DNA of 64,000 nt, from assembly GCF_030272615.1 (NCBI RefSeq), contig NC_081405.1:649799420-649863419 (forward strand), in the 5' to 3' direction. Numbering within the stretch: position 1 is the first letter of the stretch; every line of letters begins with the position of its first letter. Both the position numbers and the translations under genes were made by a program. The notes below the pieces were generated by a model. That model was not told the DNA's origin, did no database searches, and saw only the letters and a program-made list of their open reading frames with translations. This DNA comes from Cryptomeria japonica (taxonomy: Eukaryota; Streptophyta; Pinopsida; Cupressales; Cupressaceae). Positions 36,299 to 46,480 of this stretch are shown one piece after another.

Positions 36299-37929
36299 AT
36301 AAGGGAATATAATACGAGATTATTCAACATGTAATGTTTTATGTATTGGTTCTAGTAGCTTGGGTATAAATCTCCAACTTTGAATTGAAATATTTTTAAA
36401 TAAAATCTCTTAGTGTGGAACAAAACAAAATTTCACTTTGGGAGACATTTGGTGCCCACTGAACAACTCTAAATAATAAGTTCCCAACATTTCAATACTT
36501 TTTTCAATAACCCTCTTTTTCATGTTATTATTCTTTTAAAAAATGACAAATAAACCATGTTAAATCATTCTACATAATGATATATATATATACCTATCTT
36601 TTTAACCCAAACTGTATTAAGATAGTTATCCAAAAATCTTCTAGTCGAGAGAGTTTTAATGTCTAGACAAACAAAAAACAAAGCGGTATTTCTTAACCAA
36701 ATTTCTTCCTTTTTCAAATTAAGAATCATCTCCTCATTAAGGTTTAATCTTAAAGCCCTAGCTAGGGTGGAATCCTTACCCCTTTCAGATGGGTTGCGGT
36801 CTATTCCTCCTTCTTCATCTTCGATGAACCCTGTACTATTTTCTTTGACATTGAATATGACTTCCTTTAGAATCTCTTCAACATCTTCTTCCTACAACAA
36901 TTCTTTGAAAGTTTTTCCACCTTTATTATTTTCATTTAAAACCAACTATCCATCCTTCCTAACATTAATGTCCTCCTTTCCTTCCACTTGTGGACTAGTG
37001 TTTGTACGATAAGTTCAAGCAATTAACACATTCATGTGGGATGTCATTCACAGGATAGGACCTATGCAGTAAACAATCCAAAATTTAAAAAGTTATGAAA
37101 AATAAATCAACCAAGAACTTTCACAAATGATGAATAACACTCTAACCAAGAAAACAAAGTGAAATCTAAAACTAAACCAAGTGTGAATGATAAAGAAGAG
37201 GTGGCTAGTTGCATGCAACAAGATATGAGAAACCCTCACACATGCAGAGCCACCTCTTCCCAAAAGAGTTTCAAGACCCTCCTTATAGAAGAATCTGATT
37301 CCTATAGAGGATGGTACTCGTGAAAAATCTACAAAAGATAATATTGGAAAGATTCCCTCACTTGTGGATAGGGTAAATATGGAGGTTACCATGAGAACTT
37401 ACTCTAATGGTAAAGAGTTCTCAAAGAACCTATTGACATGATAAACAAAATAAAAAGCTAGAACCAATTTAAATGAATGCCTCATTGAATAATATGCCGA
37501 TGCTTAAAATGCAAAAGAGTTAATTTTGGATAATTTGAAAGAATTAAAAAAAAATAGATTTAGAATAAGTAAAGCTCTTTCAAACCCTTCAATTGCTACT
37601 AGCTCATCAAAAAATAAAGGAATATTATTAGATTAAAGCAACCCTCAAAAATATCAGTTTCTAGACCTTGCTCTAGCTAGTATGGATAATATTCCACTTT
37701 CTTTTGCAACCCTCAGTCCTCTAACCTATCTAATACATCATGGATAGTTGGGACTAGAGATGGAATATCTAACAAGAATGTTGATGAAATGATTGGGGCC
37801 CTTGACACTTATGTTCCACCCCCTTTTGATTCATAAATGAAGGAGGTAGGTGAATGGGAGAAAGTTGTGGCTACAAAGAAAAATAGAATAAAGAGGAAAA
37901 CAGTTAGTACATCTAACAATGCTAAAGCA

Positions 37930-38343
37930 TAGGGTTAAAAAGAAAAGGGAGTCCTGGCTGTTTTTAAAGGTTATGTAGAAATGATAAAACTAACCCCTCC
38001 AAATAAACTCATCATGGTCCTCTTACTAATATGGAATATAAGGGGACTTGAGTCTTCACATAGGAAATGTATTATCAAATGCCTTTGTAACCAAGTGGGA
38101 GGGATAGATTTCCTATTTCCTCAAGAAATAAAAGCTACAAGATTTGAGTTATAGATCAACCTAAGGCTCATATGGAAAGATGCTAAGGCTATTTATACTA
38201 AGTTGAGTCTACAAATAGGAAATACATTATTAGAATCCTCTATAACTAGGTGAGGGATAGATTTCCTACTTCTTCAAGAAGTAAAAGCTATTGGATTTGA
38301 GTTATATAGCATCTTAAGGTTCATATGGAAATATGCTAAGGAT
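37930..38343 (+). pseudogene. LINE endonuclease fragment, upstream piece
   Basis: Plus-strand frames resemble the start of a plant LINE (non-LTR) ORF2 apurinic endonuclease: W-N-I-R-G-L near 38032, then F-P-Q-E-I-K-A near 38120, equivalent to the catalytic Q-E-T-K box. Upstream, K-V-V-A-T-K-K-N near 37860 looks like the ORF1 C-terminal tail. The segment includes a ~155-bp tandem duplication. It is split by Copia-C; the rest is at 45634-46184. Frame is broken by several stops. Confidence 0.75.
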
Positions 38344-38348
38344 ATTTA
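38042..38348. repeat. ~155-bp tandem duplication inside the LINE
   Basis: Two diverged copies: TTGAGTCT at 38048 and 38203; GGGATAGATTTCCTA at 38101 and 38254; CATATGGAAA(G/T)ATGCTAAGG near 38170 and 38325. The second copy ends at the Copia-C insertion point. Confidence 0.85.
38344..38348. repeat. Target-site duplication of Copia-C, left copy (ATTTA)
   Basis: ATTTA abuts the 5' LTR and recurs at 45629-45633. Confidence 0.93.
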
Positions 38349-39784
38349 TGTTGGCATATGATGAACCGATATGATGATATGATGATACTGTATGATTGTC
38401 ATTGATGTCAATAAGTGCAAGTGAACTAGTATGGAGATTGGAAGAAGTTGTTATTGATGTTCAAGTTGGAGAACCGGTATGAAAAGATGAAGTGAACCAG
38501 TGTCAGGGTTTCATTAAGTGTGACTACCGATTGGTAGTCTCAGCTCTAGGGTTTTTGGTTTGGCAATCTAGCTTGTGTGATGCAATTAGTGACATTTTGT
38601 GATGAGTTAGCTAAGAGATAAGGATGAGATCAAGATACCATGTTAGTTTTGTGCACGTGAAGGATTTTCTTGAGGATCTTGCATGTGAAGATTGATTGCA
38701 TTAAATGTTTACCTTAGGAATGAACATTTTTCTTAGCGGTATGTGAAGAGAGCATGATGGGTTACTGATTTCCATATGTGGTGAAGAATGGATGATGCAG
38801 AATGACTTGTGATCTATTTGAGATTTTTTTATTCTATGCAAAGCGTTTGGATGGTCAGGATTGGACCGCTTGTAAATGTAAACCTAAAATACTTAGGGTT
38901 TAGGATTTATGCTACCGACCTAATTGTTGTCTATAAGGTCGATGATGTTTGTTATTGTAAGTTGTTGTCAAATGTTGTGAGTGTATCCAAGTGATGAGAT
39001 ACTTGCCAAACCAATGAGTGAAAACTACAGAGTGTGATTGTAGAGTAGAGGAACTAAAAAGGATTTGCCTTAGCATGTAGTGATGTTATCAAATCAGAGC
39101 TTTACCTATTGTCTTCTAACAATTTCAATAGTAGGAAAATCACTTTCTCAGGTAGCTTTAATAGGATTATTGTAAAACCTCTAACCAGGTGACTCAAGTT
39201 CATTGAGTTCTTCAAATACTCTAGCAAGGTAACCTTTAACAGGGTATATAGCCATCCCTTAATCAGGTGATCTTTAATAGGATCAGTTCCTAACAAAACC
39301 TTATTGTAAAGAATTTAACCGGACTAGGCTCCTAACAGAGCGAGCTTCAAAAGAGTTCAAAAAAAATCTTGTGGGTATTCATCCCCACTGTGGTTTTTCC
39401 CATTTGGGTTTCCACGTGAAAAATCTGTGTGTCATAAGTTGTGCATTTTTTATGTGATGATTGTGCAGTCTTTGTGTAAGTGATTATGCATGCAGAGCTA
39501 ATGGTTATGGTATTATTGATACAACACATGCATGAGTATATTGGTGAAGTAGTTATCAAGTGTTGAATGATATTTGAAGTATTCAGTTTTACCGGTTTAG
39601 ATGTCTGAAGTCTTACCATGTTTAACCGGTATTGCCATGGTTAAGTTCAGTGATGAAGACAACTGGTTACATTGTTTTAACTTGATAAGTTGTTGAGAAG
39701 TTTTTATATGTACTAATTCACATCCCCCACCCCCCCCCCCCCTCAGTACTAGTTAAGGTATTTGTTTTTCATTATTATTCATCA
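38349..39784 (+). repeat. Copia-C 5' LTR
   Basis: 1,436 bp, TGTTGG...TTCATCA. It contains the conserved core CCACTGTGGTTTTTCCCATT near 39387 and a long C run near 39724-39742 before the end. Confidence 0.94.
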
Positions 39785-39786
39785 AT

Positions 39787-39798
39787 TGGTATCAGAGC
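39787..39798 (+). other. Primer-binding site of Copia-C (tRNA-iMet type)
   Basis: TGGTATCAGAGC, an exact 12-base match to the initiator-Met tRNA complement, two bases after the LTR. Confidence 0.95.
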
Positions 39799-39855
39799 AA
39801 CTCTAGGTCCTCAGTGATATAAGCTTAACCACTTGAGGTAAAAGATCTTGCTTTA

Positions 39856-40878
39856 ATGATGAAGAGGGAAGGTCCTAAGTTCAATATAGATAACTTCAAA
39901 ATATGGAAGGATGGAATGAAGATCTATATCAAGAGTTTGGGTGCTCAATACTGGAGCTATGTTGAGAATGCCTATGTAATCCCCACTGGCACTCTAACCA
40001 ATTATCAGAAAAGAGAGATTCAAGAAAATGGGCAAGTCATGGAAGCTCTTATCAGTAGCTTGTCCAATATTGAGTTCATTGATTTACAAGATAAGGAAAA
40101 TCCTAAGGATGTATGGGACACATTGGAAATTATTTATAGAGGTGATGAGCATGTCAAGCAAGCTAAGGAAGAGAGCCTTAGAGGAAAATTTGAGGACATG
40201 AGGATGGTTGAAGTTGAGACCATTCAGCAATATGGCATAAGGATCAAGACTGTGGTTGGAGATATCAAGAGCACTGGTGGAACAATTGATGATGCCACTA
40301 TTGTCAGTAGAGTTTTGAGATCATTGTTACCAGTCTATGCAATCAGAGTTGCTTTTATTCAGGAACTAAGGTCTATCGACAAAACCAAGGTATCTCTAGA
40401 CTCTATAATTGCAAAGTTGACTACATATGAGTTGAATAGCTATGATGGCAGTGTTCAGAAGCCTGAGTCGGCCTTTAGAAAATTTGTTGCACCAACTAGA
40501 AAAGGAAAAGAAGTAAGTACAAGTTATGAATCCATGCAAAGTAGAGGTATGAATGATGAAGAGATTTTGATGGAGTTTGAAGCCCTTCTTGCCAAGAGAC
40601 TTCCAAAAGGCACTAGAAAATATAGAGGTAAGCTTCCTTTAAAATGTTTTTCTTGCAATAACATAGGACATATAGCTATTAACTATCCTAAAAATGACAA
40701 TAAGGATAAACTGGAGAGGTTTAGAAAGTGTAAAGGAGGAAACATAAGAAATTGTCTTGTTGCAGTGGATGAAGGTGTTACTGATGAAGAATATGAGGAT
40801 GAAGAGAATGAGGACATAGTGTTTGTAGTTGTAAAGGAAGATGTGTCTAGCAAGAAAGAACTTGTCTCTCGCATTTAA
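39856..40878 (+). CDS. gag: Copia-C gag, open 340-codon frame
   Basis: The best-preserved coding sequence in the window, ATG 39856 to TAA 40876-40878, with no internal stop. The N-terminal domain has K-F-N-I-D-N-F-K-I-W-K-D-G-M-K; the UBN2-type core spans about residues 60-200; a CCHC knuckle lies at 40645-40686, reading C-F-S-C-N-N-I-G-H-I-A-I-N-Y. The fourth ligand is Tyr instead of Cys, so RNA binding by the knuckle is probably impaired. An acidic C-terminal tail (E-E-Y-E-D-E-E-N-E-D) precedes the stop. In the family, gag and pol are one frame, so the TAA, which lies just before protease, is probably a mutation and not a normal end. Confidence 0.88.
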   Translation: MMKREGPKFNIDNFKIWKDGMKIYIKSLGAQYWSYVENAYVIPTGTLTNYQKREIQENGQVMEALISSLSNIEFIDLQDKENPKDVWDTLEIIYRGDEHVKQAKEESLRGKFEDMRMVEVETIQQYGIRIKTVVGDIKSTGGTIDDATIVSRVLRSLLPVYAIRVAFIQELRSIDKTKVSLDSIIAKLTTYELNSYDGSVQKPESAFRKFVAPTRKGKEVSTSYESMQSRGMNDEEILMEFEALLAKRLPKGTRKYRGKLPLKCFSCNNIGHIAINYPKNDNKDKLERFRKCKGGNIRNCLVAVDEGVTDEEYEDEENEDIVFVVVKEDVSSKKELVSRI

Positions 40879-41430
40879 AACTCTAATGAGTGGATTATTG
40901 ATAGTGGTTGTTCTCACCACATGACTGGTGACCGGAGAAAGTTTTTGTCTCTAGAAGAATATGATGGAGGTGTTGTCAAGTTTGGCAACAATGCACAATG
41001 CTTGGTAAAAGGTAAAGGATCCATCTCACTGAGTGGAAAGAGTAGCGCAGATGATGTCTACTGGGTATAAGGTCTTAAGCACAACCTTTTGAGTGTTGCT
41101 CAGCTAAATGAAAAAGGAATCTTTGTGGAGTTCAAAGGTAGAGTTTGTAGTATAATTGGAAAGAGTGTTGAACTTATTGCCACCGGTAAGTAGACCAGAG
41201 GTAACTTGTTTCAATTGAATGCCAAGATTAGTCGGTGTCTGATGGTGAAGTTTGATGATAGTTGGATATAGCATAGGAGAATTTGTCATACAAACTTTGA
41301 CAATATTGTAAAGGCAAGTAAGATCAAGGCAGTAAGAGGATTGCCTTTGCTGAACAAACTAGAGAATTCTTTGTGTAGAGAATGTCAACTTGGCAAGATG
41401 TCTTCCTCAACTTTCAAAGGTAAGTCTTTT
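40879..41430 (+). pseudogene. Copia-C protease and pre-integrase region
   Basis: W-I-I-D-S-G-C-S-H-H-M-T-G-D near 40893 gives the intact protease active site; the frame is continuous with gag apart from the TAA at 40876. Stops occur in Y-W-V-stop-G-L-K near 41068, in a TAG near 41191 where Gln is expected, and in S-W-I-stop-H-R-R near 41270 (TGG to TAG). The zinc segment C-R-E-C-Q-L-G-K reads near 41380. Confidence 0.87.
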
Positions 41431-42430
41431 TCAAAAGAGAACTTACTTGATCTTGTGCATACAGATCTGTGTGGTCCAATGAAAACTAGAAGTATTTAGG
41501 GAGATAGGTATTTCATGATTCTTACTAATGATTGCTCAAGAATGGTGTGGGTCACATTATTGAAAGACAAGTCTGAGGCATTTGGAAAGTTCAAAGCCTT
41601 TAGAGCATTAGTAGAGAAGGAAAGTGGTGAAAGGATAAAATGCCTAAAAACTGATCAAGGAGGTGAATTCAACAAGTACTCTAAAGAGAATGGTATTAAG
41701 AGGCAGTTGTCTGCCCCAAGGATACCACAATAGAATGGCATAGCAGAAAGGAATAATAGGATTGTAGTTGAAGCGGCCAAAACAATGTTTATCCAAGGAA
41801 AGGTTGCTCACACTTTTTGGAGAGAAGCAGTGAGCACTACAGTCTATACTATGAACTGGGTACTCATCAAGAATGTTGAAGTTAAAACCCCTTATGAGTG
41901 CTAGACCAAGAAGACTCCCACTATGAGTTATTTTAAAGTATTTGGCAGTAAGTGTTACATCAAGAGAGGTGAGCATCTGAGCAAGTTTGATGCTAAATGT
42001 GATGAAGGAATATTTCTTTGATATTCCACTAAGAGCAAAGCTCTCAAGTGCTACAACAATAGGACACAAAAAATTATTGAGAGTATTAATGTCAGGGTTG
42101 ATGAATCCCCTGAGGAGCCTGAGGAAACCTACAATGAGCAAGTGGAAGATGAAATGAGTGTAACCTTCTGGAAACTTGTTAAGAAAGAAACAAGAAAAGA
42201 CCTCAGTGTTCCTGTATCGATAGAAGCTATAGTAGGTGAAGAAGAAGATGGAGAAGAAGAAGAAGCAAAGGAAAAGCAAGCAGAACCATCTAGAGTCATT
42301 CCTAGATATGTGAAATTGCATCATGATTGGAAGCAGATCATAGGAGATAAGGATGTAGGGATACTCACAAGAAGAAAGGTGACAAAGAACTCTTGCATGA
42401 TTTTTGAATTTGAGCCTAAGACTACTAGAT
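41431..42430 (+). pseudogene. Copia-C integrase (catalytic triad retained)
   Basis: Asp in H-T-D-L-C-G-P-M near 41460, Asp in K-T-D-Q-G-G-E-F near 41650, Glu in N-G-I-A-E-R-N-N near 41740. A TAG at 41731-41733 replaces the Gln of P-Q-Q-N-G, the same lesion as in Copia-B. Other stops: TAG near 41498, TAG near 41903 (W expected), TGA near 42020 (G expected). Downstream is an acidic Glu/Lys-rich linker near 42230-42285 leading to RT. Confidence 0.88.
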
Positions 42431-42439
42431 AGGAACTTA

Positions 42440-43113
42440 CATATGAAGATTGGATTAAGGAAGTGGAAGAGGAGCTAGACTAGGTAAAAAATAATTCAAC
42501 ATGGTCTCTGGTACCTAGACCAAAACACAAGAATGACATAGGTACCAAATGGGTCTTTAGGAATAAGTTGAATGAAGAAGGCACAATTGTAAGGAACAAG
42601 GAAAGACTTGTATGCAAGGGATATGCTCTAGAAGAAGGAGAAGACTATGGATAAAACTTTGCCCCAGTGGCTAGACTGGAAGGTGTTCGAATGCTACTTG
42701 CATTTGCAGCATTTAAGGGATTCAAGGTATACCAGATAGATGTGAAGTTTGCATTCTTGAATGGAATCTTAGAAGATGAAGTGTATATTGAGCAACCGGA
42801 TGGGTTTGCCTTATCAGAAGATAGTAACACGTTCTGTAGGTTACACAAGGCCCTGTATGGATTGAAACAAGCACCAAGGGAATGGTATGAACATTTACAC
42901 TCTCATCTTGTGAAGATAGGATTTCAGAGAACAAGTGAGGACAACAACACATACCTGAAATGTGAAGGTGATCAGATTCTAATCTGTGAAGTGTTTGTAG
43001 ATAACATAATATTTGGAGGAGATGATGAAATGAGCCATGCATTTGCAGATGAAATGAAGAAAGAGTTTGAGATGTCTCTGATTGGAGAGATAAAGTTCTT
43101 CATTGGTCTATAA
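42440..43113 (+). pseudogene. Copia-C reverse transcriptase (FVDD changed to FVDN)
   Basis: RVT_2-type RT: G-T-K-W-V-F-R-N-K near 42541, A-R-L-E-G-V-R-M-L-L-A near 42670, Y-Q-I-D-V-K-F-A-F-L-N-G near 42732, L-Y-G-L-K-Q-A-P-R near 42857. The active-site box reads F-V-D-N-I-I-F-G-G (Asn codon 43003-43005): the second catalytic Asp has become Asn by G-to-A. A 148-codon stretch, 42667-43113, is uninterrupted and ends at TAA where the family has Gln. TAGs near 42430 and 42481 lie upstream. Confidence 0.9.
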
Positions 43114-43121
43114 TTCAACAA

Positions 43122-43935
43122 ATGAAAGAGGGTATCTTTATTACCCAGTCTAAGTATGTTGAAGATGTATTGAAGACCTTTGGCATGGAGGAGACCAAAG
43201 TGGTTGGTACATCGATGGCGACCAGCTGTAAATTGACTAAGGAAGATGATTCAGCATTAGTGAATGAGAAGGAGTACCGGTCAATGATCGGTAAGCTGCA
43301 CTATGTGGTACATAGCAGACTAGATATTGCTCATGTAATGGGCATTGTAGCTCATTTTCAGAAAAGTCCAAGAGAATCCCACTTGGTAGCAATCAAGAGA
43401 ATTCTTAGATACCTAAAAGGAACAGTCAATTATGGATTGTGGTATCCATACAATGGTGATTTTAATCGCAAGGTATTTACTGATGCAGATTGGGGAGGTA
43501 ATGTGAATGATCAGAAGAGCACAACCGATGGAGCATTCTTTCTTGGTGGAAGACTAGTCTCATGGACGATTAAGAAGAAGAGCTATACTTCTTAGTCTAT
43601 AGCTGAAGTGGAGTATGTGGCAACATTTATGAATTGCACTCAAGCACTCTGGATTAAACATGTATTGGATGGTTTCAAAGTACCTATATCTAAACTGGTG
43701 AGTATATTTTGTGACAACACAAGTGCAATAAATATTTCTAAGAATCCAGTATTGCATGCTAGAACTAATCACATTGAGCTCAAGTATCACATTGAGAGAA
43801 AAGTTTCAAAATAAAGAGGTTGTATTACAACATGTTTCCAGTAAGGAGTAGCTAGCAGGCATATTCACTAAGCCCTTACCAAAGACTACATTTACCTATT
43901 TGAGAGTTGAATTAGGGGTTCTTCCCCTTCATGAA
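43122..43935 (+). pseudogene. Copia-C RNase H and pol C-terminus
   Basis: 43122-43595 carries the connection domain (F-G-M-E-E-T-K-V-V) and D-A-D-W-G-G-N-V-N-D-Q-K-S. A TAG at 43593-43595 replaces the Gln of S-Q-S-x-A-E-x-E-Y, the same lesion as Copia-B at 17161. 43608-43814 carries C-D-N-T-S-A-I. The K-P-L-P-K-x-T-F-x-Y-L-R terminal motif reads near 43873 in another frame after a shift near 43810. Confidence 0.88.
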
Positions 43936-44196
43936 GTAAACTAAATATGTGTTCTCCACATCATTCAGGTATTACAGTGACAAATCTTTTAGGATTGATG
44001 TGTTGAAGGATGCTACTCCATAGGGGGAGTAGCATAGTGGAGATTGGAAGCTTGTGCCTCCACTTTGGCATTGTTGCCAAAGGGGGAGAAGATATTTGTT
44101 CATTTATGATATGAGAGAAGATATCTGATGATGAAGATATATATTATGGTTGCAATGCTACACTAAGTATTGCCAATCAATGCCAAAGGGGGATAT
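43936..44196 (+). other. Copia-C 3' untranslated region with duplicated polypurine tract
   Basis: A first tract, CCAAAGGGGGAGAAGA (44077-44092), forms part of a short palindrome, TTTGGCATTGTTGCCAAA (44064-44081). A second tract, CCAAAGGGGGATA (44183-44195), lies just before the 3' LTR. A further ATAGGGGGAGTAG is near 44021. Confidence 0.78.
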
Positions 44197-45628
44197 TATT
44201 GGCATATGATGAATTGGTATGATGATATGATGATATGATGATAATGTATGATTGTCATTGATGTCAATAAGTGCAAGTGAGCCAGTATGAAGATTGGAAG
44301 AAGTTGTTATTGATGTTCAAGTTGGAGAACCGGTATGAAAAGATGAAGTGAACCGGTGTCAGGGTTTCACTAAGTGTGACTACTGGTTGGTAGTCTCAGC
44401 TCTAGGGTTTCTAATTTGGAATCTAGCTTGTGCGATGCAACTGGTGACATTCTGTGATGAGTCAACTAAGAGATAAGGATGAGATCAAGATACCACATCA
44501 ATTTTATGCATGCAAAGGATTTCCTTGAGGATCTTGCATATGAAGATCAAATGCATTAAATGTCTACCTCAGGAATGAACATTTTTATTAGCGGTATGTG
44601 AAGAGAGCGTGATGGGTTGCTAATTTCCATATGTGGTGAAGAATGGATGATGCAGAATGACTTGTGATCTATTTGAGATTGTTTTATTCTATGCAAAGTG
44701 TTTGGATGGTCAGGATTGGATCGCTTGTAATTATAGACCTAAAATGCTTAGGGTTTAGGGTTTATTCTACCGACCTAATTGTTGTCTATAGGTCGATGAT
44801 GTTTTTTATCATAAGTTGTTGGCAAATTTTGTGTGTGTATCCGAGTGATGAGATACTTTCCAGAACATTGAGTGAAAACTACAGAGTGTGATTGTAGAGT
44901 AGAGGAACTGAAAAGGATCTTCCTTAGCATGTAGTTGTGTTATCAGATGAGAGCTTTACCTATTGTCTTCTAACCATTTCAACAGTAGGAAAATCCCTTT
45001 GTCGAGTAGCTTTAACAGACTTCTTGTAAAACCTCTAACCAGGTGACTCAAGTTCATTCAGTTCTTCAAATCCTCTAGCAAGGTAACCTTTAATAGGGTA
45101 TATAGCCATCCCTTAACTAGGTGATCTTTAACAAGATAAGTTCCTAACAGAACCTTATTGTAAAGTCTTTAACCGAACTAGGCTCCTAACAGAGGGAGCT
45201 TCAAAAGAGTTCAAAAACAAGCTTTTGGGTATTCATCCCCACTGTGGTTTTTCCCATTTGGGTTTCCACATGAAAAATCTGTGTGTCATGAGTTATGCAT
45301 TTTTCATTTGATGATTGTGCAGTCTTTGTTTGAGTGATTATGCATGTAGAGCTAATGGTTATGGTATTACTGATACAGCACATGCATGAGTATATTGGTG
45401 AAGTAGTTATCAAGTGTTGAATGATATTTGAAGTACTCAATTTTACTGGTTTAGATGTTTGAAGTCTTACTGTGTTTAACCGGTATCGCCATGGTTAAGT
45501 TCACTGATGAAGACAATCAGCTACATTGTTTTAACTTGATAAGTTGTTGAGAAGTTTCTGTATGTACTTATTCACCCCCCCCCTTCTCAGTACCAGTTAA
45601 GGTATTTGTTGTTCGTCATTATTCATCA
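44197..45628 (+). repeat. Copia-C 3' LTR
   Basis: 1,432 bp, starting TATTGG (TG changed to TA) and ending TTCATCA. It pairs with 38349-39784; conserved core at about 45237-45270. Confidence 0.94.
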
Positions 45629-45633
45629 ATTTA
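45629..45633. repeat. Target-site duplication of Copia-C, right copy (ATTTA)
   Basis: Exact copy of 38344-38348; LINE sequence resumes directly after it. Confidence 0.93.
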
Positions 45634-46184
45634 TACTAAACATGAAAAAGGGAGAGGAGGGATTGCACTACTCTTTAGCCAACAATGGGGTAAATTTGTG
45701 TAGAAAATAGGGGCCTCTCCTTGCAATAGAAGTATTTGGGTCGAAGTGATGAAAGAAGGGAGGCATTTTGGTGTTTGTTGAGTATATGATTCAAACGATT
45801 CTAAATAATGGATAGCCTTATGGTAATGGATGACATCCAACTTATCCAACATCCCCTAGATAATGGGTGGAGATTTTAATATGATAGAGAATGAAGAAGA
45901 TAAAAATGGAGGTAATAAATGGTGTTAGAAAGGAAATGAAATGTTCTTTTGGTCTAGAATGAAGAAAATCTTTAAACTCTTTGAACCCCTAGAAGGAAAA
46001 AAGAAATAATCAAGAGTATCAAGTATACATGGTGTAGTAATCAAAATGATTGAAATAGAGTTTATTGCAGATTGGATAGGTTTTACACATAAGGACACTT
46101 TTTTCTTTGAAGATCATTGTAATGCCAATTGTGTTTAGGTGATGCCTAAGGCATTTTCTGAAAATCATCCTGTACAAACTATCA
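45634..46184 (+). pseudogene. LINE endonuclease fragment, downstream piece
   Basis: Continues the frame interrupted by Copia-C: G-G-I-A-L-L-F near 45660, I-W-V-E-V near 45734, F-G-V-C-x-V-Y near 45768, the catalytic G-G-D-F-N-M-I box near 45862, then A-F-S-E-N-H-P near 46153, equivalent to the S-D-H-x-P motif with the catalytic His retained. Several stops interrupt it. The fragment ends abruptly at about 46184 against an antisense primer-site/LTR relic; RT is absent. This is an APE-type LINE endonuclease, which nicks target DNA for target-primed reverse transcription. Confidence 0.82.
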
Positions 46185-46480
46185 ATTTTGATACCATGTT
46201 AGATTCTACAAGAGGTGAGAACTAAGTGAGGATCTGATGTTGGTCATAGATCACATACAACTCCAAGCAATAGATGATCAAATATCAAAATAATTGAATG
46301 AAGAGAAATATAAAATGAGATAAAAATAGACATAGAAATAGAATTTCGAGAAGACTCTCAATACTCTCACCGAACTAGTGGTGGTGAGAGCAGAATGCTA
46401 ATTATAGAGAAAATAAATAGCATATACGTCCAAGAGTTGCATTAAATCCCACTCTCCATAAAAGGTGGAAGGCTAACCTA
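46185..46480 (-). mobile_element. Minus-strand LTR relic with primer site
   Basis: On the minus strand an LTR-like end, GAATCTAACA (ending 46197), is followed directly by TGGTATCAAAAT (46196-46185), which resembles the initiator-Met primer site. Upstream on that strand is R-U5-like sequence, including TTTTATGGAGAG near 46455. The internal region is missing and LINE sequence abuts instead. No partner LTR was found, so the far boundary is unknown and may lie beyond element D. Confidence 0.5.

Larger units (their letters stand above)
34603..37920. other. Unassigned AT-rich region
   Basis: No terminal repeat, complete gene or RNA gene is recognised. A minus-strand frame at 36038-36298 holds a 45-bp tandem duplication (listed separately). 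A minus-strand stretch at about 36600-37000 has a weak resemblance to the N-terminal region of plant LINE ORF1 (an A-L-F-F-x5-D... pattern), which would make it an inverted LINE fragment, but I would not rely on it. Plus-strand sequence from about 37100 may be the degraded 5' part of the LINE at 37930. Confidence 0.4.
38349..45628 (+). mobile_element. Copia-C: full-length Ty1/Copia element inside a LINE
   Basis: 7,280 bp: 5' LTR 38349-39784, primer site 39787-39798, gag 39856-40878 still open, protease, integrase, RT, RNase H, duplicated polypurine tract, 3' LTR 44197-45628, TSD ATTTA. About 200 bases of LTR compared by eye differ at around 5%, the lowest in the window, so this is probably the youngest complete Copia here. 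It is disabled by stops and an altered RT active site. Confidence 0.95.

Noticed and set aside
37093-37392. 99-codon minus-strand frame with hydrophobic C-terminus
   Set aside because: No motif; the plus strand here looks like degraded LINE leader sequence, and the hydrophobic residues follow from an A-rich complementary strand.
42182-42290. Glu/Lys-rich stretch in Copia-C as a relative of element D ORF2
   Set aside because: It lies in the normal acidic linker between integrase and RT of Copia pol and has no heptad repeat.
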